A DNA stretch of 64,000 bases. Source: Geoalkalibacter halelectricus (GTDB lineage: Bacteria > Desulfobacterota > Desulfuromonadia > Desulfuromonadales > Geoalkalibacteraceae). The position numbers were made by a program, and so were the translations under genes. How positions within the stretch are numbered: position 1 is the stretch's first letter; each line of letters begins with the position of its first letter. Shown piece by piece: positions 17,001 to 25,217 of the stretch. The notes beneath the pieces are model-generated. The model had not been told where the DNA came from. It ran no database searches and worked only from the letters and a program-made list of their open reading frames with translations. Location: positions 1,291,001 to 1,355,000 of the forward strand of contig NZ_CP092109.1 in NCBI RefSeq assembly GCF_025263685.1, read 5' to 3'.

Positions 17001-18341
17001 TGCCACTTCCTGCCCGAGGGCGGTGTTGATGGCGGCGACCACCTCCGGAAGAAGAGTGCGTGCCGGATCTGGACCGGCGCAGTTGATGATCATGGGGGCG
17101 CCGCCGTCGATACGCAGGGCGAGATTGGCGGCCTGGCTCAGATCGACGCCCAGGGACAGATCCACGGCCCCAACCAGTCTGGCGGTCGCAGCGTCGCTGC
17201 CTAGGGTCAAAGGCGGCACCCCGCCCAGAAGACGAACCCTTGCGTCCTGCGCCGCGGGGCCGAGCACCTCGATGCGGCTGCCCAGGCCGAGGGTGGGCGA
17301 GGTCAGGATCAACCGCGATTCTTCATGGCTCGCCAGGGCAAAGCCGAAGGCGGCATTGATGTTGTCGCGCACCTCATCGAGGGAGGTGGCGGCGGGATCG
17401 GCTCCGGCACAGTCGATTTCGGCCAGGTGCGCGCCGTCGATGAAGAGGCGCAGATAGCGCTCCCGGCTAAGGTCGATGGGACCGGCGTGAGACTCTCGGC
17501 TGCTGAGCCGCGCGGGTGCGGCGTCGCTCCCCAGGTAGCGGCGCGGCGGCAGATCGAACAGCAATGGGGCGGCGTCCGCGGGCCCATCGAGAATCTCCAG
17601 GCGGCCGGCTGCGCCAAGGGTGGGTGATGTCAGGCGCAGGTGGCGGCCGTCGTGGTCCGCGAGGCTCAGACCCAGGTCGGCGTTGATGGCATCGCGCAGT
17701 TCGTCGAGATGGACGGCGGCCGGGTCGCCGGCGCTTGCCGTGAGATCGACGCTCACCGCCGGCGCGCCGTCCACGGCGAGGTGCAAATGGCCTGCGCCGC
17801 GCAGATCGACGCCGGCGCTCAGATCCGCATGGCTCCTGACCTCAGCCATTGCAGGGGCGCCGCCTTCGGCAACGGCCTCGGTCAATCCCAGCACCAGCCT
17901 GGCCGCGTCCGCGCCCAACTCCCGCCGGGTCGTCAGAATTTCCGTGGGACGGTTCCACCAGCAATCCATCCGTGCGTAGTCATCGGCGATGTGCAACGCC
18001 AGCGTTTCGGCGGTAATGCGCAGCGCGCCCTGCACCGTGACCGTGCCTTCAAGAAAGGTGCGGATGTAGCGTTTGAGATGGGTGCGGAATTCCTCGACGC
18101 TCTCGTCGGGGCGCGGCGCCAGGCCGTAGAGGGCGCCGATGCGGGCGAGATCGTCGATGAGTTCGGCGCCGCGGTCGGCATGGTCGACCCAGTGAGACAG
18201 CATCACCGCCGCCAGGCTGTTTTCACCCTTGAGCAGCTCAGCGCCGAAGGCGTCCACCAGGCTATGGAGGACGCTGGGGCGCGGCAGAGCGCGAAAGGTG
18301 CGCGGCAGATAGCTGAGAATCCGCTCGGTTTTGGTCGGCAT
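14082..18341 (-). CDS. Tail-tip/fibre-like protein with eight flagellin-IN-like repeats (1419 aa)
   Basis: Residues 1-165 (ERILSYLPRTFRAL, a domain of helices ending in TAETLALHIADDYARMDCWW) sit directly after gpJ in gene order, where phage Mu gp48 or P2 gpI tail proteins are found, and may be an equivalent. From about residue 170 to 1100 there are eight repeats of roughly 110 residues, each with GVDLS, an FLRLAIDG-like strand, DCAGADP, an EVVAAINTALG-like helix and LTSPTSGAASRL. The AIN...LTSPTSG pattern is close to the flagellin hook IN motif of flagellar proteins. The C-terminal 300 residues are different and end near position 14082. This is probably a long fibre or spacer in the baseplate region. 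The family assignment of the repeat is by eye. Confidence 0.65.
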   Translation of the reverse strand: MPTKTERILSYLPRTFRALPRPSVLHSLVDAFGAELLKGENSLAAVMLSHWVDHADRGAELIDDLARIGALYGLAPRPDESVEEFRTHLKRYIRTFLEGTVTVQGALRITAETLALHIADDYARMDCWWNRPTEILTTRRELGADAARLVLGLTEAVAEGGAPAMAEVRSHADLSAGVDLRGAGHLHLAVDGAPAVSVDLTASAGDPAAVHLDELRDAINADLGLSLADHDGRHLRLTSPTLGAAGRLEILDGPADAAPLLFDLPPRRYLGSDAAPARLSSRESHAGPIDLSRERYLRLFIDGAHLAEIDCAGADPAATSLDEVRDNINAAFGFALASHEESRLILTSPTLGLGSRIEVLGPAAQDARVRLLGGVPPLTLGSDAATARLVGAVDLSLGVDLSQAANLALRIDGGAPMIINCAGPDPARTLLPEVVAAINTALGQEVASHNSRRLILASPTSGAAASLEIAQADAGDASEVLLGLKPRLFQGQGARQAQIIGRVELSAGVDLAALHQLHLAVDDAPPVLINLRATAADRRSVSLAELVTAINQALAAPVAAHDGHRLLLTSPTSGTASRLAVIAMEEDHPRRFVTRTPILDEAALALFGFIAKEAQGTPAGQARLTGNIDLSRGVDLRNGRFLRLAIDAAPPVEVDCAGPRPRASTLAEITAAINTALGADIASHDDRNLTLAAPSNGAESRVRVLPSQALDAREVLLGLPETTARGSNATGVTFIGTVNLTNGVDLPPQAFVNIGIDGDPPIAVSLTGENAAHKNLNQLMLAINLALGKNLARHDGRYLSLASPSVGAIARLEFAAAPGIDVTTQIFGITPPRDYQGQDAHPASLQGLNNLPAGVDLRVQRFLRLAIDGQASRDLDCSLDAADPAAATLDEIVAAINNQAGAAVATHEGARLTLTSPTNGAASRLVLTTAKAGDAALKLLGSGVEEAQGLAGAAAILTGEVDLIAGADLSRRGLLRLAVDGGRPEDIDVAGAAPGRTFGDEVVAAINRVFSGLASLTDEDRLQLTSPTSGEGSRVSLLPLRHLEVVEYPPAPRATSALLHFGEALNIDNQGAAEVFAEARFHTSQGVAGPGLADVAAGWRLVLRVVLNADDGARVWRDADGKVRAERILADGSRLPIAAERIFLDGEQASILRLPRGRNRWLFLNCQGHRYNVARFDQGRFTGGLCRTRGIFNLSRFFQLTGGPLAAVFAWPPGQDPEPATHLSLSWLEHQPGAFRVNLPADLPPRFGARFNEARFALPGAAPEFYPFSVTEPAEDPDYLPARLNASSQLVKAQVVPNVPLGWQPVAMPFRKARALTLGGSNQAARIYLAEEGIQGFLEIEAKVPGAAGNSIRIAARKSGPALFDVSVEFEGGRFENARTIVLGDPLPALTSDLLKPSAVGLLQARAAGVKVKVTRDRT
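15220..17840 (-). repeat. Eight tandem coding repeats of about 330 bp
   Basis: These are the DNA counterparts of the eight 110-residue units in the 1419-residue protein. Each contains a ggtgggcgaggt-like stretch (coding SPTSG) and a run coding for DCAG. The copies differ enough to be old duplications rather than recent slippage. A ninth, solitary unit is in the 1178-residue gene. Confidence 0.8.
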
Positions 18342-18342
18342 C

Positions 18343-19923
18343 TCAGCCCTCCTCCAGCACGATGTCGGCGGGCTCGAAATCCAGCACCACCCACCAGTCC
18401 TCGCCTAGGACCTGGGCGGCGACGAAAAATTCGCCGGCCTCGATGTCCTCGTCAGCGGCGCGCTCTCCCGCGGCATCCTGCACCAGGGAGCGGTCGGGGA
18501 TGCGCCGACCACCGGGCGGGGCCGGGGCGCGCTGGTCAAGAATCTGGTCGATGGCGGCGCGCAGGGCATCGGGGTCGCCGCTCGGTAAGCCGCTGACCGC
18601 AGCGGTCAAGGCATCGCTGAGACTTTCTCCCCCCGGAGCGGCCAAATCGCTGCGCCACGCCATGACGTCGACGATGAGAGCGTCGCTGACCTCCTTGGGC
18701 GATTGAATCGCGGCGAGCAATTCGCCGCCCTCCGCCGGCTCCCCGGCGGTCAGCCCGTCGACGTAGGCCTGGGCCGCGGCGATGATTTCGCCCTTGACCT
18801 TGTCCTTGCCGGCGGCGGTGAGGCCGGCGGCGATGCGCGCCCGCACGCGCGGCTTGAAGAATACATAGCGCGCCACCAGGGTCGCCAGTACACCGGCGGC
18901 GCGGGTTTCGTGCACCGCCGCCTGCAGACTGGGGAAGCGCTCGGGCTCGGCCTCCACCAGCAGCGTCACCGTGCCCAGGGGGGACTGCTTGGCGGGCGGA
19001 CCGGACGGATCCCAGTACTCCACCAGTTCGCCGCGCCCCTCGAAGATCACTCGCGCCAGGGCCGCCAGGGTGCCCTTGCCCAGAGCGCGCAGCACGGCGC
19101 GGGCGCGGGCGCGCAGCTCCTCGTCGCTTTCGTCCTTGGCGCCGAGGAAGGTCGCCTCGAAGTTGGTCACGCGGGCGATGCCGGCGATGGGCGCGGCCAG
19201 GGTGGTGATTTTGCCCGCCTCGACTTTGCCCGCCTCACCCTTGAAATCTTCGCCGGCGCGTATCGGCACGTCGATGCGCACCTGGCCGCGCTGCAAGGTG
19301 CGCTGCTGGGTGGTGATGAAGCTCGCCTCGCCTTTTTCCGTGGTCAGGACCACGCCTTCGGGGATGGTGATGTTGCCTTCCACATCGGGGTCGCGGAAGA
19401 AGGTCGCCAGGCCCACGGCATGGTCCCGGGTGTGGCGCACCACCCCGAGGATCGCCACCACCAGGTCCAGTGAGGTGCCCTCGGCGGTCTCGATGAAGGC
19501 GGAAAGGTAGGCTTGGTTGATCTGCTGATAGACGGTGGCGATCTCCCGGCCGATGGCTTCGGAGAGGGTGCGGGTGACGCTGCCGACGTTGATGTCGGTG
19601 AGGGGCGAATCGCTTTCGCGGCGGAAGTAGTCGACGTAGAAGGTGGTTTCGTCATCCGGGCGCTGGCCACCCGGCTGCCAGACCACGGCGTTGTCGCCTT
19701 CGCTGAACAGAAAGTCGATCTCCTTGTGAAAGCTGTGCCGGGCGCGCGCGCGGGTGCCGGTGATGCCGCGAATTTCCCGCGCCGGCTCGGCCAGGGGATA
19801 GAGATCTTCCTTGACGTCGAAGATGATGGGCTCGTTGACCACTCCGCCGACCACGGCGGTGAGAATGTCGTCGACGATTTCCTGATAGGGGCGTTCGATG
19901 AGATTGCGCGTATCGCCGTTCAT
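18343..19923 (-). CDS. Baseplate J-like protein (gpJ/gp47 family)
   Basis: A 526-residue baseplate wedge protein. Typical features are the early YFRRESDSPLTDINVGSVTRT segment that precedes the family core, GTSLDLVVAILGVVR, the HTRDHAVGLATFFRD stretch, and PEGVVLTTEKGEASFITTQQ, then GEAGKVEAGKITTLAAPIAG and DEELRARARAVLRALGKGTL. These match the Baseplate_J domain of phages P2 and Mu and of tail-derived injection systems. The ATG at 19923 overlaps the stop of the gp25-like gene by four bases, so translation is probably coupled. Its stop is one base from the start of the 1419-residue gene. Together with gp25 it would form the wedge around the spike. Confidence 0.88.
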   Translation of the reverse strand: MNGDTRNLIERPYQEIVDDILTAVVGGVVNEPIIFDVKEDLYPLAEPAREIRGITGTRARARHSFHKEIDFLFSEGDNAVVWQPGGQRPDDETTFYVDYFRRESDSPLTDINVGSVTRTLSEAIGREIATVYQQINQAYLSAFIETAEGTSLDLVVAILGVVRHTRDHAVGLATFFRDPDVEGNITIPEGVVLTTEKGEASFITTQQRTLQRGQVRIDVPIRAGEDFKGEAGKVEAGKITTLAAPIAGIARVTNFEATFLGAKDESDEELRARARAVLRALGKGTLAALARVIFEGRGELVEYWDPSGPPAKQSPLGTVTLLVEAEPERFPSLQAAVHETRAAGVLATLVARYVFFKPRVRARIAAGLTAAGKDKVKGEIIAAAQAYVDGLTAGEPAEGGELLAAIQSPKEVSDALIVDVMAWRSDLAAPGGESLSDALTAAVSGLPSGDPDALRAAIDQILDQRAPAPPGGRRIPDRSLVQDAAGERAADEDIEAGEFFVAAQVLGEDWWVVLDFEPADIVLEEG

Positions 19924-20387
19924 GGCGCGGCTCCTTCGAAGAAGAAGGGAAAGACCAGATTGAGTACCGTATCGCTGTCGATGACCTTGACCTTGGCCCT
20001 GATGTCCACCTCGGTCGGTCGCTGGCGCCGGGTGGTGACGCTGACCGTGAGCACTTCCTTGACCCGTGGCTCCGCTTGCAGGGCGAGCAGGGTATAGAGC
20101 TTGGCGCGGTTGCGGTTGGTCTCGGTGTTGGGCTCGCCGATCAGCTCATAAAGCCGACAGCCGTAATCGGGATGACCGAGTTGCGCCAACTCGCCCACCG
20201 GGGTGAGAAACCGCAGCAGCAGGGCTTGCTGCAGATTCTCCACCTGGGCCAGGGTGGCCAGATCCACCTGTCCGGTCTCGGGCCGGGTGCGGGTGAAAAG
20301 GTCGCTGCCCTGGGAGCGGGAATTCTGTCGCTCCAGGTCGCCGAGCAGGCGCAGGTCGGTGCCGAAACGCTCGAAATTGTTCGCCAT
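19920..20387 (-). CDS. Baseplate wedge protein, gp25/gpW-like
   Basis: A 155-residue protein of the T4 gp25 lysozyme-like baseplate family, which initiates sheath assembly. It contains a RFLTPVGELAQLGHPDYGCR-type segment and the family signature of a C-terminal strand pair (VDIRAKVKVIDSDTVLNLVF). The start at 20387 follows AGAGGGAATT; the longer open frame upstream is in a different gene's region and not used. A four-base ATGA overlap links it to gpJ. Confidence 0.85.
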   Translation of the reverse strand: MANNFERFGTDLRLLGDLERQNSRSQGSDLFTRTRPETGQVDLATLAQVENLQQALLLRFLTPVGELAQLGHPDYGCRLYELIGEPNTETNRNRAKLYTLLALQAEPRVKEVLTVSVTTRRQRPTEVDIRAKVKVIDSDTVLNLVFPFFFEGAAP

Positions 20388-20461
20388 GAAAATTCCCTCT
20401 GTTGTGTTTATAACCAGGCACCAATAAAGGCTTTCAGGTGGCTGGAGTTGTTCGTTCTTAG

Positions 20462-20794
20462 TTACGGCGGCCAGTTGTCGCTGACGTAAGGTGCCGCTGG
20501 CGGCCCCAGAATCGTTAGAATGCCCGGCGGCGTCGGGATGCGATCGAGCATGCGCACCAGGGAGCGCCCCCCCACCGTAACGCCGCTGCTCGCCGGTGTG
20601 CCGATGGTCATGGGATAGGGCGCTCCGCTGAGCGAATTGATCATCATGCACAAGGAGCCGCTGGTCGCCAGGGGCATGCCGCCCGCGGTGATGAAGGGTG
20701 GAAACACCGCGATGATCGTCCCCGTGTCCGGGGGGCCGGCGGCGCCGGGGGTGAGCATCACCGTGCAGCCGATGGTGACCGGTGGTCCGGGCAT
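20462..20794 (-). CDS. PAAR-like spike-tip protein
   Basis: A 110-residue, Gly/Pro/Thr-rich protein with no helices evident. It begins MPGPPVTIGCTVMLTPGAAG and has GGMPLATSGSLCMMINS, GAPYPMTIGTPASSGVTVGG and an LGPPAAPY end, consistent with the beta-strand layout of PAAR/DUF4280-type proteins that cap the spike. The order gpV-like, (subtilase), PAAR-like, gp25, gpJ supports this. Proline-alanine-alanine-arginine itself is absent, so the call rests on length, composition and place. GGAG precedes the ATG at 20794. Confidence 0.6.
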   Translation of the reverse strand: MPGPPVTIGCTVMLTPGAAGPPDTGTIIAVFPPFITAGGMPLATSGSLCMMINSLSGAPYPMTIGTPASSGVTVGGRSLVRMLDRIPTPPGILTILGPPAAPYVSDNWPP

Positions 20795-20817
20795 GAAGGT
20801 CTCCTCGCGCCTGCGTC

Positions 20818-23250
20818 CTATTGCACCTGAAGTTCCAATCCCCAGCCATTGAGCTTGCCCACGTCGCGCCGCGCCAGATCCGCCACCTTGAGGGTCCACA
20901 CCCCGCCGACCGGGGCTTGCGCCTGCACCAAGGTGCCCAGGGCCGGAGTGGTCGTCGGGGTGTAGGTGGCGCGGATGTTATCGGCACTACCGCCGCTACG
21001 ATTGTGCAGCACCACCTCTTCGCCCGTGGGTGCGACCAGGGACACGCGCAGATCGCCGATCCAGGTGTGGGTGACATCAACGCTCACCGCGATGTCCTGG
21101 AGGCGTCGTTCGCTGCCCACCGCCAGGGGGCTGGCGATTCCGGCCGGGTCGTTGTCGGGGATGGTCTGGCTTTGGTTGGTGCCGACCTCAATCTTCCGCG
21201 GTTCGCCGAGCACCAGCTTGAGGCTCCAGCGGTTGAGTGTACCGACGTCGGCCCGCGCGCGGTCGGCCACATGCAGCACCCAATCGCCGGCGGCGGATTC
21301 GCCGAGCAGCGCGCCGAGGGCGGGGGTATCCACCAGGGTGTAACCGCGCCGCAGATTCTTGGTGCTGCCGCCCGCGCGATTATGCAGCAGCGCCCGCGTG
21401 CCCGCCGGCGACACCAGGCTGATCTCCAGGTCGCCAATCCAGGTATGGGTGATGTCGATTTCAACGAAAACCTCGGTCACCGGGCCGGTTTCCGAGACGG
21501 CCAGGGGGCTGGAAACACCGACTGCGGAGAAATCCGGAATAGCCAGGACGCTGGTGTTTTCCTTCTCGACCACGCGCCGCGGAACCAGGCGGGCCGCCGC
21601 TTGCTGCACGGCGCGCAGGGCGTTGACCTTGCCGTGGCCGAACCACTCCGAGTGTCCGTTCTGATAGGTGCCCTTGGCGTGGCCGTAGAGGGGATCGGTG
21701 GACGAATCCTCCACCTTGTCGGCGCTTTCCTCGATGATTGCCTTGACCTCCAGGGCGCTGAGTTCGGGGTTGACCGACTTGACCAGGGCGCAGATCCCGG
21801 CGACCAGGGGTGTGGCGCTGCTGGTGCCGCCGAAGCTGTTGGTGTAGCGCTTGCCGGCGGTGAAGCTTGAGCCGTAGTAGAGGTTGTCGGTGGTGGTGAT
21901 GCCGCGCCCGGGCAGTTGGCCGAGGGTGGTCGGATCGAAGTTGTTGCTCGGCGCCGCCACCGAAATCTGCCCTCCCCAGTTGCTGTAGAGGGACTTGCGG
22001 TTGAGGGAGGTGATGGCGCTGACCGCCAGGGTGTCGGGGTGGGCGGCATGGCCGTTGACGATGCGTCCGGTGGCGGAGAAGGTGCGCCAGTTGCCTTGCA
22101 GATCGCGGCCCAGCCAGCGGACCGGGTAATCGATGGTGGCGTCGAGGGGCGCGTCGTAATTGCCCGCGGCGAAGACGATGAGCAGACCGCGGCCGTCCTT
22201 GCCGCCGCTGCGGGCCAGATGGGTGAAGGTGTCGCGCACCGCGGAACTCAAAGGATGATTGCCGGGAATCATGCCCCAACTGCACGAGGCGATGTGCGCG
22301 CGCTGCGACACGTAGGTAAAGATCTCGATCAGCCAGGGATCGTTCGCCCCCAGGGGAAAGCGCACCGGCATGAAGGCACAGCCCGGCGCGGCGCCGACGC
22401 AGCCCACGCCGTTTTCCTCAGCGATGGCTACCCCCGCGCAGGGGGTGCCGTGGTAGTCGCCCGCTTCGGGCAGCGGCAGATCGTCGCCGCCGACGAAATC
22501 CACCGGCTCCACCACCTTGCCGACGCCCTGGAAATCGGGATGGGAGAGCTCGAAGCCGTCGTCGAGCACCGCCACCACGATATCGCGGCGGCCCTTGCCG
22601 AGCTGCCAGGCTTCAAAAATGTTGGCGTCGGCCAGCGGGTCGATGTCGGGCGCCGTCTGGGTTTTGCTGTAAAGATGCCACTGGGAAGCGAACTGTTCGT
22701 CCACGGGCAGGCTGCTGTGCACGAATCGGTTGATGAGCGAGGGTTCGGCGTATTCCACTTCCGGGTTTGCCGCCAGGCGATTGGCGACCTTGACCGGATT
22801 GGCCCCGGCGGCGTCGGTGACTTCCACCAGAAAGGTTAGTCCGAGCTGCGGATATTCTTTTTTGATGATCACGCCCGCCTGCTCGAGAATTTCGGCCATG
22901 CGCTCGCGGGATGCGCTGTCCTTGAACTTGAGGAGGATTTCCGGAGTGATCTGGTAGCTGATGTCGGGGTTGGCGTGATCGAGGTACTCGTGGTGAACCA
23001 CCAGCCGGTCGCTGGTGCGCAATTTTTCCATGAGTCGGTCGCGGTTCTGCGTCACGCTTTTATCGGCACACAACTTGACCTTGGCCACCTTGCCGGTCAG
23101 CAGCTCGACCTGCTCCACCTCGGCCGCGTCGCGCAGGTGAGCCGCATCCTTGGGGGTGCGCAGGTTGACGGTGAAGCTGTCGGCGGCGCGATCCACTTCG
23201 ATTTTTTGGCCGCCGCGGCAGAGAAAACGGCCTTCATCGGATTTTTTCAT
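20818..23250 (-). CDS. Subtilisin-like serine protease with two C-terminal P-domains, embedded in the tail operon
   Basis: An S8-family peptidase of 810 residues. The catalytic triad is visible: Asp230 in VAVLDDGFELSHPDF, His267 in GDYHGTPCAGVA, Ser477 in GGTSSATPLVAG, plus the oxyanion Asn364 in AAGN. Residues 1-175 resemble an I9-like propeptide region (LVEVTDAAGANPVKVANRLA, VEYAEPSLINRF). Two tandem proprotein-convertase P-domains occupy about 590-810, each with ITHTWIGDLEISLVSPAG-like and LHNRAGGS-like motifs. There is no signal peptide or membrane segment. The start at 23250 has GGAGG at normal distance; an upstream TTG has none. Lying between spike and PAAR-like genes, it may be a payload, a maturation protease, or a spike-associated enzyme; the sequence does not decide. 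Confidence 0.9.
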   Translation of the reverse strand: MKKSDEGRFLCRGGQKIEVDRAADSFTVNLRTPKDAAHLRDAAEVEQVELLTGKVAKVKLCADKSVTQNRDRLMEKLRTSDRLVVHHEYLDHANPDISYQITPEILLKFKDSASRERMAEILEQAGVIIKKEYPQLGLTFLVEVTDAAGANPVKVANRLAANPEVEYAEPSLINRFVHSSLPVDEQFASQWHLYSKTQTAPDIDPLADANIFEAWQLGKGRRDIVVAVLDDGFELSHPDFQGVGKVVEPVDFVGGDDLPLPEAGDYHGTPCAGVAIAEENGVGCVGAAPGCAFMPVRFPLGANDPWLIEIFTYVSQRAHIASCSWGMIPGNHPLSSAVRDTFTHLARSGGKDGRGLLIVFAAGNYDAPLDATIDYPVRWLGRDLQGNWRTFSATGRIVNGHAAHPDTLAVSAITSLNRKSLYSNWGGQISVAAPSNNFDPTTLGQLPGRGITTTDNLYYGSSFTAGKRYTNSFGGTSSATPLVAGICALVKSVNPELSALEVKAIIEESADKVEDSSTDPLYGHAKGTYQNGHSEWFGHGKVNALRAVQQAAARLVPRRVVEKENTSVLAIPDFSAVGVSSPLAVSETGPVTEVFVEIDITHTWIGDLEISLVSPAGTRALLHNRAGGSTKNLRRGYTLVDTPALGALLGESAAGDWVLHVADRARADVGTLNRWSLKLVLGEPRKIEVGTNQSQTIPDNDPAGIASPLAVGSERRLQDIAVSVDVTHTWIGDLRVSLVAPTGEEVVLHNRSGGSADNIRATYTPTTTPALGTLVQAQAPVGGVWTLKVADLARRDVGKLNGWGLELQVQ

Positions 23251-23299
23251 GATGACCTCCAACGGTCGTAATGACCGGAATCAGGAAAACCTTCATAAA

Positions 23300-23380
23300 T
23301 CGACAGGATATACAGGATCGACAGGATGAAAATTCCTTCTCGCGGACAGATTGAAAATCCTGTTCATCCTGTCAGCCGCT
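23300..23380. repeat. Inverted 'gacaggat' repeat in the gap upstream of the subtilase
   Basis: The left arm gacaggatatacaggat and the right arm atcctgttcatcctgtc form an imperfect inverted repeat of 17 bases separated by roughly 45 bases, with an extra direct gacaggat copy in the left half. Repeats of this kind are common intergenic elements in Desulfuromonadales genomes. Confidence 0.5.
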
Positions 23381-23386
23381 TTTTTC

Positions 23387-24190
23387 TCAAGGCGAAAAGG
23401 ACGTTATGCCCTTGATGCTCACCGACGCCCCTTGCAGCGTGGCTGAGAGCCCGCCGTTGATGGTGGCGCCCATGTTGGCCTTGACGCCGGCCTGGGCGCC
23501 CGCATCCAGATCGACGTTCATCTGGCCTTTGATCTTGACGTTCATTCCTTCCAGGGTCAGGTCGCGCTGGGCCTTGAGGGTCATGGCGCCCAGGGCCTCG
23601 ACCTCCACGTCGCCGTCCTGGTTCATGACGATCTTGGTGTTGCCCGCCACCACCGTCACCGTACCGCCGCTGCCGTCGGGCTGATCGAGCTTCATTTCCG
23701 TCTGTCCGGCGGTGGCGGTCACTGTCCCGTCGTTGATGCGCACGGTGATTTTCGGCGCCATCTCAATGAGAATTTCGCGCGGCGGTCGCTGATCCCGGTG
23801 GTTGCGGATCCGCGCCTTGATCGCCTCGTCGTCGGAGGCGTGCAGGGGCAGACGGAAGATCACCTCGTCGGGGTTGTTGAGAGGCGGGCGGTCTTCATCG
23901 TTGTACAAGCGGCCGATGATGATCGGCTGGTTGACGTCGCCCTTGTCGAAGGCCAGCAGCACCAGATCGTCGATGTTGGGAATCGCCGCGGTGCCGATGT
24001 GCCCCGTGGCCACGGGCACCCGCTTGAGTTCCAGGCCGCTGTTTTTCAGGCGCACATCGCAGCCGTAGTTCTCGTGGTCGCCGCCGGCGCTGTGCGGATA
24101 GACCGCCGTCACCACGCCGAGCTCGGCGATGCGCACGCGCTTGAGCTCATGGCGGATGATTTCCTGGATGGTGGCGACGATGGATGACAT
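23387..24190 (-). CDS. Baseplate spike protein, gpV/gp5 OB-fold type
   Basis: This 267-residue protein matches the gp5/VgrG OB-fold part of tail spikes: VKNSG-like strands at the start (GVVTAVYPHSAGGDHENYGC), PNIDDLVLLAFDKGDVNQ and PIIIGRLYNDEDRPP are the characteristic motifs. The C-terminal third is a beta-helix-like string (TVTVVAGNTKIVMNQDGDVE, then TLKAQRDLTLEGMNVKIKGQ) as expected for a trimeric needle. It is encoded just after the gpD/gp27-like gene, so the VgrG-type module is split over two genes. It would form the puncturing needle capped by the PAAR-like protein. Confidence 0.88.
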   Translation of the reverse strand: MSSIVATIQEIIRHELKRVRIAELGVVTAVYPHSAGGDHENYGCDVRLKNSGLELKRVPVATGHIGTAAIPNIDDLVLLAFDKGDVNQPIIIGRLYNDEDRPPLNNPDEVIFRLPLHASDDEAIKARIRNHRDQRPPREILIEMAPKITVRINDGTVTATAGQTEMKLDQPDGSGGTVTVVAGNTKIVMNQDGDVEVEALGAMTLKAQRDLTLEGMNVKIKGQMNVDLDAGAQAGVKANMGATINGGLSATLQGASVSIKGITSFSP

Positions 24191-24206
24191 AGCTTTCTCC
24201 CCCTGT

Positions 24207-25217
24207 TCAGATGCCGCGAAAACCGACCGTCGTCACGAACCCGTGCGCTTTGGTGATGCGGTGGGTGACCGAGCGCACCTGGTAGGTGCCGTTGTGTTCG
24301 GCTTCCGGCGCCTGCTGCACGCGCACCGCATCGCCGAGCCTGACCGCCGGGTTGCCCAGCACCCGCAGCTTGCCCTGCAGGCCGCGGCGTTGCAGGTGAG
24401 TATGCAGAGCGTCGGCGGCGCTTTGCGCGGCTTCCGCGGTGCGCAGGGCGGGACGCTCGAGCAGCAGGGTCGGATCGCCGTTGCCCGCCTGGCCGCGCGT
24501 GCCGCTGAAATCCTTGGTCAGCCAGCCCCAGGCCTCCTCGCCCTCGGCCCCGGTCGGGCTCTCGCCCCAGGCTTCCACCCGCGCCGCGCGAGGTGCGGTG
24601 AAATGGCAGTCCAGCGCCAGGATGTCGCGGCCGTAGTCGAACACGTGCACGGTACGTCCGCCGACAAAGCGCTCGAACACCAGTTCCCCTCCATCGTCGA
24701 TGTAGAGATCGAAGCCGCACAAATCGGCCAGGTCGCGCAGGTGGTGCCAGAAGCTGCGCCGGCCGTCGACGACGTAGGCGGGAAAGTTGATGCCGTCTTC
24801 GGTGCGCGCCACGTCCACCCCGGCCTGCTCGGCCAGATCGCGCACGATCTCGCCCGCCTTTTTCGCCTGATAGGTGGTGTCGACGAAGCTGCGCAGTAGA
24901 GTCATGGCGGCGCCGTGACCCATCACCCGGCGGGTTTGCAGGTTGGCCTGCACCGCCGTGACGGCACCGGTCATGACCCGCTCCAACTCGCCGTCGTCGT
25001 CGGCGTAGCCGAGCTCGAGGCGTGCCTCGTCGTCCTGCTGGGGCCGCCAACTGCCCACCTGACCCATGACCAGCAGAAAGCGGTCGGCGGGCACGTCCAT
25101 GTCCAACTCCACCCGCAGTTCGGTAACAATGCTCGCCTGCGGTTCGTCGGTGGTGTCGACGATGCGGTTGCCCAGGGTCAGTTTGTAGGCTGGATTGAGA
25201 AGAGCCATACTGGTCAC
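24207..25217 (-). CDS. Baseplate hub protein, gpD/gp27-like (late control D family)
   Basis: A 336-residue hub protein resembling the gp27 half of VgrG and P2 gpD. Supportive features are the TELRVELDMDVPADRFLLVM start, RRVMGHGAAMTLLRSFVDTT, DLAEQAGVDVARTEDG, the FWHHLRDLADLCGFDLYIDD segment and the RPALRTAEAAQSAADALHTH stretch before a final beta domain. Translation probably begins at the GTG at 25217, whose GTGA overlaps the stop of the upstream gene; an ATG three codons in is the alternative. It connects the spike to the end of the tube. Confidence 0.85.
   Translation of the reverse strand: MTSMALLNPAYKLTLGNRIVDTTDEPQASIVTELRVELDMDVPADRFLLVMGQVGSWRPQQDDEARLELGYADDDGELERVMTGAVTAVQANLQTRRVMGHGAAMTLLRSFVDTTYQAKKAGEIVRDLAEQAGVDVARTEDGINFPAYVVDGRRSFWHHLRDLADLCGFDLYIDDGGELVFERFVGGRTVHVFDYGRDILALDCHFTAPRAARVEAWGESPTGAEGEEAWGWLTKDFSGTRGQAGNGDPTLLLERPALRTAEAAQSAADALHTHLQRRGLQGKLRVLGNPAVRLGDAVRVQQAPEAEHNGTYQVRSVTHRITKAHGFVTTVGFRGI

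Noticed and set aside
15220..17840. Regular repeats that might suggest a CRISPR array
   Set aside because: The units are coding, about 330 bp long and diverged; there are no short identical repeats with unique spacers.
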